64,000 bases of DNA from Archangiaceae bacterium (GCA_016714225.1 JADJNS010000007.1:62001-126000); one strand, 5' to 3'. Shown: positions 15,614 through 24,070, counted from the stretch's first letter. Translations and numbers: made by a program. Notes: generated from the sequence alone by a model not told the origin.

Positions 15614-16605
15614 GCCCGGGCCTCGACCTTGAAGCGCTCGAGGGTCAGGCCGCGACTCGACAGCGCACCCTTCAAGGCCTCTTCCTGCTGCTCGAGCATC
15701 TTCAGCACTTCGCGATCGTTACCCGAGAACACCGCGCTGATGCGGCCGTTCTTCGCCGAGACCTTGACCGACAAGCCCGACAGCACGTTGCTGCGCAGGT
15801 CGATCTGGAACTCGGCGTTGCCCAGCGCGTTGGTGCCCACCCGCACCTTCTCGACGATCTTCTGGGCGATCTCGGTGGCGATGCGCCGCAGCCGATCGGA
15901 GCCGGCGGCGAGGTTCTTCTGCGCCACTGGCGGGGGCGCCATCAGCGCCGGGTTGAAGCGGAAGCTCGGGGGAGCGTCGCCCTTCTTCTCGTTCGAGCCC
16001 CCTTGCTGCTGCCCCCCCTTCCCGCCCTGGTCGGCGTCGGCTTTCAGCTCTTTGTCTCCCTCGTTGCCGCCGTAGTCGTTGTGCGACGAGCTCGACGCAT
16101 CGGCCGCCTGCGCCCGGTCGGCCTGCACGTCGCGCCCGGTCTTGGCGTCGGCGGCGCGGCCGGCGGCGCTCTTCGACGACGACGCACCGTCTGCCGAGCG
16201 GCTGGTGGCCGAGTCGGCGCGGCCCTGGTCGCCCTTCAGCTTCGCCTCGTTGCCACGCTGAGCGTCGGCCCGGGCATTCGTGGCGAGCTTCTCGCCCAGC
16301 GCCTTGCCCCCCAGGCGGCTCTTGAACCCCCGCGCCTCGGCCTCGCGGCCGGCGCTGTGCTGCTGCTCGGTGCTGGCCTCGGCTTGCGCCTCGTCGGCCG
16401 ACGTCTCGAGCAGGTGCTCGATCGCCGAGCGCGCGCTCTGGTTCTTCTCGGTGGCTTGAGCCTGCTCTTTCTGCTGACCCACCAGGCGCGCGAACTGCGA
16501 GTCCTGCAGATTGCGGTCTTTCTTCTTCGCCTCTTCGGCGATCTTCTGCTGCATCAGCCGCTGCTGCACCCGCTCGGCGTCGCGGTCGTCGTCTACCCGG
16601 CTCAT
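15610..16605 (-). CDS. sctP: FliK/SctP-like ruler protein
   Basis: 331 aa. The N-terminal two thirds are hydrophilic, Gln/Ala/Lys-rich and repetitive with coiled-coil character (MQQKIAEEAKKKDRNLQDSQ), a natural ruler-like region. The C-terminal 90 residues match the FliK C-domain pattern: AEFQIDLRSNVLSGLSVKVS, KNGRISAVFSGNDREVLKML, EEALKGALSSRGLTLERFKV. FliK/SctP proteins measure hook or needle length and trigger the SctU specificity switch. It sits between sctO and sctQ, as fliK does after fliJ, with 4-base overlaps on both sides. Presence of a ruler argues that some axial structure is built even though no canonical needle gene is obvious. Confidence 0.85.
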   Translation of the reverse strand: MSRVDDDRDAERVQQRLMQQKIAEEAKKKDRNLQDSQFARLVGQQKEQAQATEKNQSARSAIEHLLETSADEAQAEASTEQQHSAGREAEARGFKSRLGGKALGEKLATNARADAQRGNEAKLKGDQGRADSATSRSADGASSSKSAAGRAADAKTGRDVQADRAQAADASSSSHNDYGGNEGDKELKADADQGGKGGQQQGGSNEKKGDAPPSFRFNPALMAPPPVAQKNLAAGSDRLRRIATEIAQKIVEKVRVGTNALGNAEFQIDLRSNVLSGLSVKVSAKNGRISAVFSGNDREVLKMLEQQEEALKGALSSRGLTLERFKVEARA

Positions 16606-17114
16606 TTCTCGTTATCCGTCTTCTGGGCGGCCCGGGTGCGCTGCAGGTGGAGCGTGTTGCCGATCTCCTCTTGCGCCAGCTCTTCGCGGGCCATGCGCTC
16701 TTTGCGCACCTCGGTCTTCCAGTTGTCTTTGTGCTTCTCGATGGCCTTCTTCTCTTTGGCGGCCTCGGCCATCTCGACGCGGCGCTGCTCGACCAGCGCT
16801 TCGGCCTGGCGCACGGTCTCTTTCTGCCGCTCGATCTCCAACGCCACCTGCTTCTCTTCGTCTTTGAGCCGATCTTCGAAGCGATTCATCTGCCCCATGC
16901 CGCTGGCGCCGACGCCCTTCTTCATCACCTCGGCGAGAAACTCTTGCACCTTCTGCTTGCGGGCGGCCTTGCGGCGCTCGAGATCCTGCTCGAGCTCGAG
17001 CAGGGTGGCCTTCTCTTTGGCCAGGGCCTTCATCGCCTCCGAGAAAGCCTGCTTGGCTTCCTCTTCGGCCCGCTCGCGAATCTCGAGCAGCGTCTGTAGG
17101 CGGTACTGCGGCAC
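16602..17114 (-). CDS. sctO: Type III secretion stalk protein SctO (FliJ/YscO family)
   Basis: 170 aa, almost entirely a charged alpha-helical coiled coil, as in FliJ and SctO. It opens MPQYRLQTLLEIRERAEEEA, the typical FliJ start (Tyr-Arg-Leu-x-x-Leu-Leu-x-x-Arg). FliJ/SctO is the central stalk of the export ATPase and contacts SctV. It lies 38 bases downstream of sctN and overlaps sctP by 4 bases; gene size and position both fit. Confidence 0.9.
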   Translation of the reverse strand: MPQYRLQTLLEIRERAEEEAKQAFSEAMKALAKEKATLLELEQDLERRKAARKQKVQEFLAEVMKKGVGASGMGQMNRFEDRLKDEEKQVALEIERQKETVRQAEALVEQRRVEMAEAAKEKKAIEKHKDNWKTEVRKERMAREELAQEEIGNTLHLQRTRAAQKTDNEK

Positions 17115-17152
17115 GTGGAGAGCTTAGCCCAAGGTCACGGAAGCTCGCAGGC

Positions 17153-18484
17153 TCACTCGGCGGCATCTTCGAAGATGGCGCACAGCTGCTGCACCGTCTC
17201 TTCGAAGCTCACGTTCGAGTCGGTCTCTTGCTTCAAGAAGTCGATGATCGCGTCGTACTTGTCGATCGCGTAGTCGGTGCGCGGGTCGGTGCCGTACTGG
17301 TACGCGCCGAGCAGAATCAGGTCGCGCTGCTTTTCGTAGGTGGCCAGGGTCTCGCGCAGCTTGCCCGCGGCCTTCTTGTGCTCGGGAGTGGCGATCTGGC
17401 TCATCACACGGCTCAAGCTCGCCAGCACGTCCATCGCGGGCCACTGATTTCGCTCGCCCAGGGCGCGGTTCAAGATGAAGTGGCCGTCGAGAATACCGCG
17501 CACCTCGTCGGCGATCGGCTCTTCCATGTCACCGCCCGCCACCAGGCAGGTGTAGATGGCGGTGCACTTGCCCTTGTCGGAGTTGCCGGTGCGCTCGAGC
17601 ATGCGCGGCAGCATCGAGAACACGCTCGGCGGGTAGCCCTGGCGCGCGGGCGGCTCACCTACCGCGAGGCCGATCTCGCGCTGGGCGCGGGCCAGACGGG
17701 TGACCGTGTCGAGCATGAACAGCACGTTGCCGCCGCGCTCGCGAAAGAACTCGGCGACCGCGGTCGCCACGAAGCCGGCGCGCAAGCGCACCAGCGAAGG
17801 CTGGTCAGAGGTGGCGCACACCACCACCGAGCGCTTGAGGCCCTCTTCGCCCAGCGCGTCTTCGACGAACTCGAGCACCTCGCGACCGCGCTCACCGATC
17901 AGCGCGATCACCACCAGCTCGGCGGCGGTGTTTCGGGCGATCTGCCCCATCAAGGTCGACTTGCCGACGCCCGAGCCGGCGAACAGGCCGATGCGCTGCC
18001 CCTCGCCCACGGTGAGCAGCCCATCGATGCAGCGCACTCCCAGCGGCAGCGGGTGCTCGATGCGCATGCGGGTGAACGGGTCGGGGCAGTCGCGGTCGAC
18101 GCTCCAGTCGACCAGGCCGTCGGTGGGCAGCGGCTTGCCGTCGATCGGCTCGCCGATGCCGTTGAGCACCCGGCCGAGCAGCCCTTCACCGCACTTGATG
18201 GTCAGGGGCCGCCCGGTGGGTATCACCTCGGAGTCGGGCCCGATGCCGGTGAGCTCGCCCAGCGGCATCAGCATCACCTCTTCGCCCTGAAAGCCGACCA
18301 CCTCGGCCCGCACACTGCGGGAGCCAGACTTGATCCAGCACAGCTCACCGACGCGCACGTTGGGCACCGCGGCCTTGATCACCAGGCCGGTGAGCTCGGT
18401 GACCCGACCGCGCACCAGCACGGTCTGGGTGTCCTTGATGAGCTTGTAGTACTTGCTGAGGTCGATCTTCGGTACTTCGCTCAC
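17153..18484 (-). CDS. sctN: Type III secretion ATPase SctN (FliI/YscN family)
   Basis: 443 aa. Walker A is GSGVGKST at residues 170-177, Walker B lies in VLFMLDTVTRLARAQREIGL, followed by GEPPARQGYPPSVFSMLPRM, the signature of FliI/SctN and F1-type ATPases. The N-terminal beta-barrel and C-terminal helical domain are complete. The hexamer unfolds substrates and removes chaperones at the base of the export gate. The start overlaps the sctL stop (ATGA). No unusual residues in the catalytic motifs. Confidence 0.97.
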   Translation of the reverse strand: MSEVPKIDLSKYYKLIKDTQTVLVRGRVTELTGLVIKAAVPNVRVGELCWIKSGSRSVRAEVVGFQGEEVMLMPLGELTGIGPDSEVIPTGRPLTIKCGEGLLGRVLNGIGEPIDGKPLPTDGLVDWSVDRDCPDPFTRMRIEHPLPLGVRCIDGLLTVGEGQRIGLFAGSGVGKSTLMGQIARNTAAELVVIALIGERGREVLEFVEDALGEEGLKRSVVVCATSDQPSLVRLRAGFVATAVAEFFRERGGNVLFMLDTVTRLARAQREIGLAVGEPPARQGYPPSVFSMLPRMLERTGNSDKGKCTAIYTCLVAGGDMEEPIADEVRGILDGHFILNRALGERNQWPAMDVLASLSRVMSQIATPEHKKAAGKLRETLATYEKQRDLILLGAYQYGTDPRTDYAIDKYDAIIDFLKQETDSNVSFEETVQQLCAIFEDAAE

Positions 18485-19191
18485 TTCGGGCCTTCCTTCT
18501 TCGCTGAGTCGGGCAGCAGCACGTTCTGCAGCATGCCGAGCTGGGTCTTGAGCTGGGCGTCGATGGTGCCGAACTCGGTGCGCACCACGCAGCCACCCGG
18601 CTCGACGTCGGCGTCGTCGCGAATCGAGATCTCCACCGTGCGACCGACCAGCTCGATGAGCCGCTTGTGCTGCTCGCGCAAGATGACCCCGTCTCTGGGG
18701 TTCACCCGCAAGACCATCGCCTTGCTGGCGCGCGCGGTCTCGATGGCGGTGGCGCAGATCTCGGCCACCACCCCGGGGTCGCGCTGCAGGTCTCGCCCGA
18801 TGATCTTCGCCGCGATCTTCAGGGCCAGCTCGACGATCTCGAGCTCCATGTTCTTGACGATCTGACCGGCCTGCAGCTTGGCGCGGGCCAGCTCTTCGGT
18901 CGACTCGGCCTGCACCTCGGCGCGCGCCTCTTCGGCGGCCTTCTCGAAGATGCCGTCGCGATCGGCTTCGGCCTGCGCGACGATCTCGGCCGCCTTGGCG
19001 TGCGCCTCTTCGATGATCTTGTTGGCCGACTGCTTGGCCTCGAAGTCTTCGCTGCTGACCACGCCGCGGCGCACCGGCGGCGGGCCCAGGGCCCCGGCCC
19101 GGTCGAGCGAAGGGGCGGGCGCGCTGGCGCCCCCGCGAATGACCTTCGCTCCGAAGGTGCGCGGTTTGTGCTCGTCGTTCTCGTCGGCCAT
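18481..19191 (-). CDS. sctL: Type III secretion ATPase regulator SctL (FliH/YscL family)
   Basis: 236 aa. The N-terminal 45 residues are polar and variable; a long Ala/Glu-rich coiled coil (about 50-120, e.g. KIIEEAHAKAAEIVAQAEAD) is followed by the conserved FliH C-domain, ELALKIAAKIIGRDLQRDPG, ISIRDDADVEPGGCVVRTEF and IDAQLKTQLGMLQ. SctL links the ATPase to the sorting platform or C-ring. Located directly upstream of sctN with a 4-base overlap and 54 bases after the FliG-like gene. Confidence 0.93.
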   Translation of the reverse strand: MADENDEHKPRTFGAKVIRGGASAPAPSLDRAGALGPPPVRRGVVSSEDFEAKQSANKIIEEAHAKAAEIVAQAEADRDGIFEKAAEEARAEVQAESTEELARAKLQAGQIVKNMELEIVELALKIAAKIIGRDLQRDPGVVAEICATAIETARASKAMVLRVNPRDGVILREQHKRLIELVGRTVEISIRDDADVEPGGCVVRTEFGTIDAQLKTQLGMLQNVLLPDSAKKEGPK

Positions 19192-19245
19192 GGGCAGTGG
19201 CGAAGTCTAGCCCGAAGCCACGGCAGATCGAGCCTTGCGGCCGCG

Positions 19246-20853
19246 TCAGTCGTCGCCGCGGTCTTTGTCGCCCTTGCCGCCTTCGAGGTGCAGCCCGCTC
19301 ACCACCTTGCCGGACTTGCTGGGCGAGGGGCCGCGGTCGCGCCGCCGCGGAATCGGCTGCAGCGCGGGCGAGGTCATCGCCTTGCCCTTGAGGCCGGGCA
19401 GCTGGCGGGCGCCCACGTCCTGCCGCTCCATCGGCTTGCCGTCGCGCAACACCCGCGAGGCGAACTGGCCGGTGCTGCGGGGCCGGTTGCGCGGGTCGCC
19501 CGTCGACGGAACCCGCGGGTCCATCGCCCGCGAGACGCTGCCGGTCGGGCGCTGGGGCAGCCGCGAGCTCGCCGCGCCCGCGGCGCGTGCGTTTCGCTCG
19601 GCCATGAAGTCGCGCCGGGGGCGCGGGCCGGTGCGCCCGGCCGGAGCCGGCCGCTCGGGCACCGGGCCGCGCTCCATCGGAGCCCGCTCGACCGGAGCCC
19701 GCTCGACCGGAGCCCGCTCGACCGGCGCCCGCTCGACCGGCGCCCGCTCGACCGGCGCCCGCTCAGCCGGCGCGCGCTCGTGGGCGCGCTGGTTGGTGGT
19801 GCCCGCCAGCGGAGGCATCACCACCGACTTGCGCAGCGGGGGCACGGCCAACGCCTGCCCCACCCCGCCCGGCTGCAGCTGGTGCGGCCGCGCCATGGGC
19901 GGAGGAGGCAGCCGCATGGGGCGATCGATCACGCCCTTCTGGGCCAACCGCTCCATCTGCTCGACGATGTCGGCGCGGCCGCCGTCGCCCCGAATGGGCC
20001 GGCTGCGCTCTTCCTTCACCCACCTCGAGAGCAGCTTGCCCAGCTCGCCCGAGTGCCGCTCGATGAGCTTGACCGCGAAGTCCTGGCTGTGCGCGAGGCA
20101 GGCGCGGGCCAGCCGTTGGGCGCCGGCGCTGCGCATGCCCACCGAGGGGTTCTCGACCGCGCCGTACATCTCGAGCACGGTGCGCGAGTCGCCCTCGGTG
20201 AGGCGCCGCTCGCGCCCGGCCTCCGAGGCGCGCTGGGCGAGCGCCTTCTGATCGGGCGGGAGCGCGCCGAACACCTTGCCCTGCTCGTCTTCGGGCAACC
20301 CGGCGAACGCGGTGGCCAGCGCCCGCGCCCCCATGCGGTCGCAGATGGTGAGCAGCTCGCGCTGCTGCAGCGTGAGCAGGTCGCTGAACTTGAACAACCC
20401 CACCTGCGGAGTGGCGGCCTTGAGCGCGTCTTCCAGCTTCCACCGCACGATCGACAGCACGTCTTGCCGTACCTCGCGCTTCAACTTCACCGGGGTACGG
20501 GGGGGAAGGTTGCCGCGCACCGCGTCGGCGAGGGTGGCCGGCAGGGCCTTCAAGATCACCTCGACCAGCGCCGGGCGCTCACCTGCGAGCACCTTGGCGA
20601 GCCGCACCGGCTCGGCTGAGCCCAACTGTTTGCGGCGCGCGGTGATGATGCGCTTGATCTCCTGCACCAGCACGGGGATGCGCTGCTCGCGCGGAATCTC
20701 GAGCAGGCCCTTGGCCCGGTGCTTCAAGATCTCTTTCTCTTCGTCGGGCAGGTGCTCGAAGCACTCCACCGACTCGTTGCCACCGAAGGTCACGGCGGTG
20801 AGCAACAGCATCGTCTGTCTCTTGGAGAGCGAGGCGAAGAATTGCTCGATCAC
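19246..20853 (-). CDS. FliG-like / SctK-position protein with Pro-rich repeat tail
   Basis: 535 aa. Residues 1-240 resemble flagellar FliG: LSKRQTMLLLTAVTFGGNES and HLPDEEKEIL at the start, AGERPALVEVILKALPATLA (compare the FliG-M EHPQ helix), and FKFSDLLTLQQRELLTICDR (compare FliG-C). The remainder is Arg/Pro-rich and includes six or more APVER pentapeptides (DNA 19681-19770), probably disordered. In flagella FliG joins the MS ring (FliF) to the C ring; here the gene lies between sctJ (fliF) and sctL (fliH), the fliG position. In other non-flagellar systems this slot holds SctK. FliG homology is by pattern, not by a computed alignment. Confidence 0.75.
   Translation of the reverse strand: MIEQFFASLSKRQTMLLLTAVTFGGNESVECFEHLPDEEKEILKHRAKGLLEIPREQRIPVLVQEIKRIITARRKQLGSAEPVRLAKVLAGERPALVEVILKALPATLADAVRGNLPPRTPVKLKREVRQDVLSIVRWKLEDALKAATPQVGLFKFSDLLTLQQRELLTICDRMGARALATAFAGLPEDEQGKVFGALPPDQKALAQRASEAGRERRLTEGDSRTVLEMYGAVENPSVGMRSAGAQRLARACLAHSQDFAVKLIERHSGELGKLLSRWVKEERSRPIRGDGGRADIVEQMERLAQKGVIDRPMRLPPPPMARPHQLQPGGVGQALAVPPLRKSVVMPPLAGTTNQRAHERAPAERAPVERAPVERAPVERAPVERAPVERAPMERGPVPERPAPAGRTGPRPRRDFMAERNARAAGAASSRLPQRPTGSVSRAMDPRVPSTGDPRNRPRSTGQFASRVLRDGKPMERQDVGARQLPGLKGKAMTSPALQPIPRRRDRGPSPSKSGKVVSGLHLEGGKGDKDRGDD
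19681..19770. repeat. 15-bp in-frame tandem repeat (APVER pentapeptide)
   Basis: Six consecutive 15-base units, consensus (A/C)GCCCGCTCGACCGG on the plus strand: three identical A-type units, two identical C-type units and one with AGCCGG at its end; degenerate units flank both sides. They lie in frame in the FliG-like gene and encode APVER repeats on the minus strand, so copy-number change would vary tail length without breaking the frame. Confidence 0.9.
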
Positions 20854-20932
20854 TTACCGCCACCGCCCAGCTGGGGTGAGCTCGCGCCGGGGTCGAGGCG
20901 CGAGGAAGACGAACCGAAAGCGCGCAACGCTC

Positions 20933-21727
20933 TCACCCTTCCGCGGGGGCGCGCTTCTTTCCGTTGCCGTTGCCGTGGCCGTTGCCGCCGCGAATGAAGG
21001 TGAACGCGAGCAGGCCGGCCATCGCCATCATCAAGAACGCGCCCACGCCGATCATGATCTTCAGCTGATCGGCGCTGCCCCGCGACACCATGATGCCCAG
21101 CACGTTGACGATGCGTTCCGTCTTGTCGCCCAGCTCGTCTTGCTTGTCGGGGGTGAACAGCACCTCGACGCGGTTCTCGGGCAGCTCGGAGACCGCCATC
21201 GCCACGAAGCGACGAACCGCGTCTTTGTCGAGCGGCGGTTGGCGCATGCCTTCGGAGTACTTGATGAAGACCGAGGCCGAGGGCAGCGGCTTCTTGTCGG
21301 GCTGGGTGAGATCGTTCACCTCGGGGATGTTGACGATCACCTTCGCCTCGAGCACCCCGGGGTAGCGGTTGAGCGAGTTCGAGACCTCACCGGCCAGCGC
21401 TTCGACGAACATGGCGCGCTCTTCGGTGGCGGTGGGGATCATGCCCTTGCCTTCGCGGAAGGCAGCCAGGCCGTGGGCCCGCGGGCGGGGCAGCGCGTAC
21501 TTGCGCAGCACGGTGGTGGCGCCTGCCACGTCGGCCTTCGCCACGGTGATCTTGTAGCGGATCTCGTTGCCGCCGCTCTCGTCGCGGTCTTTGGTGGCGT
21601 TGATGCCTTCGTTCTGCAGCTTCACGTAGATGTCGTTGGCGTCGTCTTCCGAGAGATCGTGCTGCAGCTCGACGCTGCACGCCGAGAAGAGAACTGCCGC
21701 CAAGAGAACGGGCCAGACGCGAGACAT
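20933..21727 (-). CDS. sctJ: Type III secretion inner-ring lipoprotein SctJ (FliF/YscJ family)
   Basis: 264 aa. The lipoprotein signal MSRVWPVLLAAVLFSACS places Cys at residue 17, so I use ATG 21727 rather than the longer frame. Two ring-building motifs follow: LHDLS-like start (ELQHDLSEDDANDIYVKLQN), RERAMFVEALAGEVSNSLNR-type helix and VLEAKVIVNIPEVNDLTQP, then SASVFIKYSEGM. One C-terminal membrane helix (KIMIGVGAFLMMAMAGLLAF) is followed by a short basic tail. It is the inner-membrane ring around the export gate. Flanked by sctI upstream (87 bases) and the FliG-like gene. Confidence 0.95.
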   Translation of the reverse strand: MSRVWPVLLAAVLFSACSVELQHDLSEDDANDIYVKLQNEGINATKDRDESGGNEIRYKITVAKADVAGATTVLRKYALPRPRAHGLAAFREGKGMIPTATEERAMFVEALAGEVSNSLNRYPGVLEAKVIVNIPEVNDLTQPDKKPLPSASVFIKYSEGMRQPPLDKDAVRRFVAMAVSELPENRVEVLFTPDKQDELGDKTERIVNVLGIMVSRGSADQLKIMIGVGAFLMMAMAGLLAFTFIRGGNGHGNGNGKKRAPAEG

Positions 21728-21814
21728 GGGGTGGGCGAGGCTACCAAAAAAACTGCGGCCCCGCGCTTTTGAGTCTGCGCGGAGCCGCGAAAGAGGAGAC
21801 CGCAACGAGTGGCT

Positions 21815-22348
21815 TCAGACCTGGGTCTTGAGCGTGTCCTTGAGGCCCGAGGTCGCTTTCTCGACGACCTTCGAAGTGAGCTCGAGCTCCTGCGAGTACT
21901 TGTACATGCCCGCCTGCAGCGCGAGCAGCTCGGAGTTGGAGAAGTTCTTACCCGAGAGGCCGCCGGTGATCAGCTTGTCCATCGTCACCTGGCCCTTCTC
22001 GATGTTGGCGAACAGGCCGGTGATGGCGCTGGTGGCCTTCGAGACGTCGCCCTTCTGGGTGACCGGGTCGGTCTTGGTGCCGTAGCGCTCGGCGTTGTCC
22101 TGAATCTGCACCTTGTCGAGGCGCGCCTTCTCGGTCTTGTTGACGGTGTCGATCTGCCGAATCTGGTCAGCCTTCTGAACGTGCTGGACCTGAGCCACCT
22201 GGTGGGCCGCCTGGGCCGCCTCGCTCTTGTTGGCCATCAGGTGTTGGTCGAACTTGCTCGGCGCCTGCTTTGCCGCCTGCTGCTTGCCCTGCTCGGGCAT
22301 CTGCTTGGCGATCTCCGCTGCCGAGATTCCTGCCAGTGGGCCTGCCAT
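21815..22348 (-). CDS. sctI: Inner-rod protein SctI (YscI/HrpB family), probable
   Basis: 177 aa, Gln/Lys/Ala-rich, no cysteine or signal peptide. The C-terminal 40 residues fit the SctI pattern: NSELLALQAGMYKYSQELEL then TSKVVEKATSGLKDTLKTQ. This is the segment that adopts the rod conformation in known systems; family members are usually 80-130 aa, so the N-terminal part is long here. The ATG at 22348 has an AGGAG eight bases upstream. The gene's first 182 bases overlap the open tail of the sigma-factor gene in another frame. It lies directly upstream of sctJ, as in many T3SS operons. Good but not certain call. Confidence 0.8.
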   Translation of the reverse strand: MAGPLAGISAAEIAKQMPEQGKQQAAKQAPSKFDQHLMANKSEAAQAAHQVAQVQHVQKADQIRQIDTVNKTEKARLDKVQIQDNAERYGTKTDPVTQKGDVSKATSAITGLFANIEKGQVTMDKLITGGLSGKNFSNSELLALQAGMYKYSQELELTSKVVEKATSGLKDTLKTQV

Positions 22349-23060
22349 GGTCTTTTCTCCTGCCTGCTTCGGGAAGCTTGTCTTTGTCTTCTTCGTCCAG
22401 AATCTCTTTGAGTCGCTCGACCGCCCGCGCGTGAAGCCTCGACGCCCAGCTCTTGCTCTGCCCTATCTCCGCGCCCGCCTCTTCCAGCGTCTTCGCCTGG
22501 AAGTAGTACCCCTGTAAGAGCTTCTTTTCCTTGTCGGGCAGCTTCTCGATCGCTGCCCTCACCCGCGACTTCATCTGCTCGAGCTCCAACCGCTCATCTG
22601 CCGGCAGCTGCTCATCTGACAGCTGCAACCCTTCGGTCCCCTCCAGGCTGGTGGCAAAAACCATTGCCAGGCCCGTGACCGCACTCGAGATCTCTCTGAC
22701 ATCATCGGAGGCATCGGGGCCTCGGTTGCTTCCGTGGTCTCGGTCGCTGAGATTGCCGGCATAGGCGTTTGCGCGCTCCGAAGCGCCCGCAACTCTTGCC
22801 TCTGCCCCCTTCAGCACGCCCATCTTTCTCAACCCGTCAAAGATGGCTCCCTTGATTCGATAGTGGGCAAAGGTAAGGAAATTGGCGCCAACCTTGGCGT
22901 CGAACCGCTCTGCCGCTTCGAGCAGACCGACCTGGCCATAAGAGACCAGCTCGTCCATCTCGAGGGTCGAGTTGAACTGTTTGCGCACCTGGGCCGCCAG
23001 GCTCCTCACGTAGGGCCCGTACTTGGTGAGCACTTCTTGTCGGCTTTCGTGGAGCGCCAA
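22167..23060 (-). CDS. Sigma-70 family factor, FliA/SigB type, in the T3SS locus
   Basis: About 297 aa from TTG 23060 (SD GAGGA about 10 bases before); a GTG at 23090 would overlap the upstream gene and lacks an SD. Region 2 is visible in MDELVSYGQVGLLEAAERFD and FLTFAHYRIKGAIFDGLRKM, the FliA-like form; region 4 in LPDKEKKLLQGYYFQAKTLE and GQSKSWASRLHARAVERLKE. The linker between regions is unusually long and polar (about residues 85-130). After region 4 roughly 65 low-complexity residues overlap the sctI start. FliA-type factors control late flagellar genes; here it probably drives part of the T3SS locus, but no target promoter was identified. Confidence 0.85.
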   Translation of the reverse strand: MALHESRQEVLTKYGPYVRSLAAQVRKQFNSTLEMDELVSYGQVGLLEAAERFDAKVGANFLTFAHYRIKGAIFDGLRKMGVLKGAEARVAGASERANAYAGNLSDRDHGSNRGPDASDDVREISSAVTGLAMVFATSLEGTEGLQLSDEQLPADERLELEQMKSRVRAAIEKLPDKEKKLLQGYYFQAKTLEEAGAEIGQSKSWASRLHARAVERLKEILDEEDKDKLPEAGRRKDHGRPTGRNLGSGDRQADARAGQAAGGKAGAEQVRPTPDGQQERGGPGGPPGGSGPARSEG

Positions 23061-23065
23061 GTCGG

Positions 23066-23467
23066 TTATTCCTCGGCGCCTCGGCCCCACAGGCGCTCGA
23101 GCGCCTGGCTCAACCTCGGGTCGTCTTGCAGGGTTTCGGCGATCTTCTTGGTCAGCGCCTTCGACTGCATGCGGACCTTCTCTTTCAAGATGTTCGCGAC
23201 CAGCTTCTTCGTCGCCTCTTCCTTGGTCTTGATGAGGCCGCTCTTGAGCTGACGGGCGATGTCGAGCGCGGTGGCGGTGACCGGGTCCAACCCCGCTACG
23301 CCGCTCGAGGCGACCAGACCCGACGGGCCCACCAGCCCCTGCGCCTGGTCGACCTTGCCGGCGAAGCCCGCGCCCTTCGCGCCGCCGACCGCGCCGCCGC
23401 CCTTGGCGGCTCCTGCGCCGCCGGCGCCGCCTTTGCGACCGCCGCCTCTGACTCCACCGACACCCAT
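23066..23467 (-). CDS. Small Gly/Lys-rich T3SS-locus protein, FliX-like at best
   Basis: 133 aa. The first 45 residues are Gly/Ala/Lys/Arg low complexity (GVGGVRGGGRKGG...), then GLVGPSGL...DPVTATALDIARQLKSGLIK and a basic helical C-domain, TKKLVANILKEKVRMQSKAL to DPRLSQALERL. The Gly-rich start plus helical end recalls FliX-type flagellar assembly regulators of alphaproteobacteria, but the resemblance is weak. It is immediately upstream of, and nearly touching, the sigma-factor gene, so an anti-sigma or co-regulator role is also possible. Function unassigned. Confidence 0.65.
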   Translation of the reverse strand: MGVGGVRGGGRKGGAGGAGAAKGGGAVGGAKGAGFAGKVDQAQGLVGPSGLVASSGVAGLDPVTATALDIARQLKSGLIKTKEEATKKLVANILKEKVRMQSKALTKKIAETLQDDPRLSQALERLWGRGAEE

Positions 23468-23490
23468 GTCAGCTCCTTACCTCTTCAACC

Positions 23491-24054
23491 TCAGCTCTCG
23501 CCGCGACCGGTGAGTACGTTGACGTCTTCGATCAGCATGTCGAGCGGCTTCTTGCCCGCGGCGTGGAGCTTCTTGAGCGCATTGTTGAGCTTGTTCAGCT
23601 CGCCCGAGACCGGCTCGCCCTTCTCGAGGTTCACGAGCAGCCCGCCCACCAGCTCACCGAGGCCCGCCGCCAGCCGCGCGCCGTCGCCCTCGGGCTCGAC
23701 CTTCTGCGCGAGCTTGAGCTCCTTCATCGCCTCGCCGATCTTGCCCATGAACAGCAGCGCCTCGCCCACGTGGGCGTGAGGCAGGCCCGACTTGGGGGCC
23801 AGCCGCTGCGCCTGGCGGTACGACTGCAGCGCCTTGTCGTGCTTGCCCTGCACGAACTCGAGCGTGCCCAGCGCGAGCTGCGGCACTTCGCTCTTGGGCA
23901 TCAAGGTGCTGCAGCCGAGCAGCACCTCGCGGGCCACGTCGAACTTGCCCATGTCCATCCACAGGTGGCCGGCCTCGAGCATCAACACCGCCTGGACCTT
24001 CTGCATCGGCACCAGGCTGCCGTTGATCTCCGACTCCGGGGCTTTCTCGGGCAT
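23491..24054 (-). CDS. T3SS-locus TPR protein (YscG/SseE-like in position)
   Basis: 187 aa, starting MPEKAPESEINGS at ATG 24054. Three TPR-like pairs are visible: EAGHLWMDMGKFDVAREVLL, LALGTLEFVQGKHDKALQSY and HAHVGEALLFMGKIGEAMKE. A C-terminal helical part (residues 125-187) is not TPR-like. It is less like SycD than the three paralogues at 6-10 kb. Its place next to a filament-like protein (24126) suggests it could be that protein's chaperone, as YscG/PscG is for the needle subunit. Inference only. Confidence 0.75.
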   Translation of the reverse strand: MPEKAPESEINGSLVPMQKVQAVLMLEAGHLWMDMGKFDVAREVLLGCSTLMPKSEVPQLALGTLEFVQGKHDKALQSYRQAQRLAPKSGLPHAHVGEALLFMGKIGEAMKELKLAQKVEPEGDGARLAAGLGELVGGLLVNLEKGEPVSGELNKLNNALKKLHAAGKKPLDMLIEDVNVLTGRGES

Positions 24055-24070
24055 GGGCTCTTCTAACACG

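Noticed and set aside
19681..19770. CRISPR-like array
   Set aside because: Units are 15 bases, directly adjacent without spacers and in frame with the FliG-like gene; it is a coding tandem repeat.
22167..22348. A separate small gene in the sigma/sctI overlap
   Set aside because: Only the sigma tail and the sctI start are open here, and no independent start with ribosome binding site was seen.
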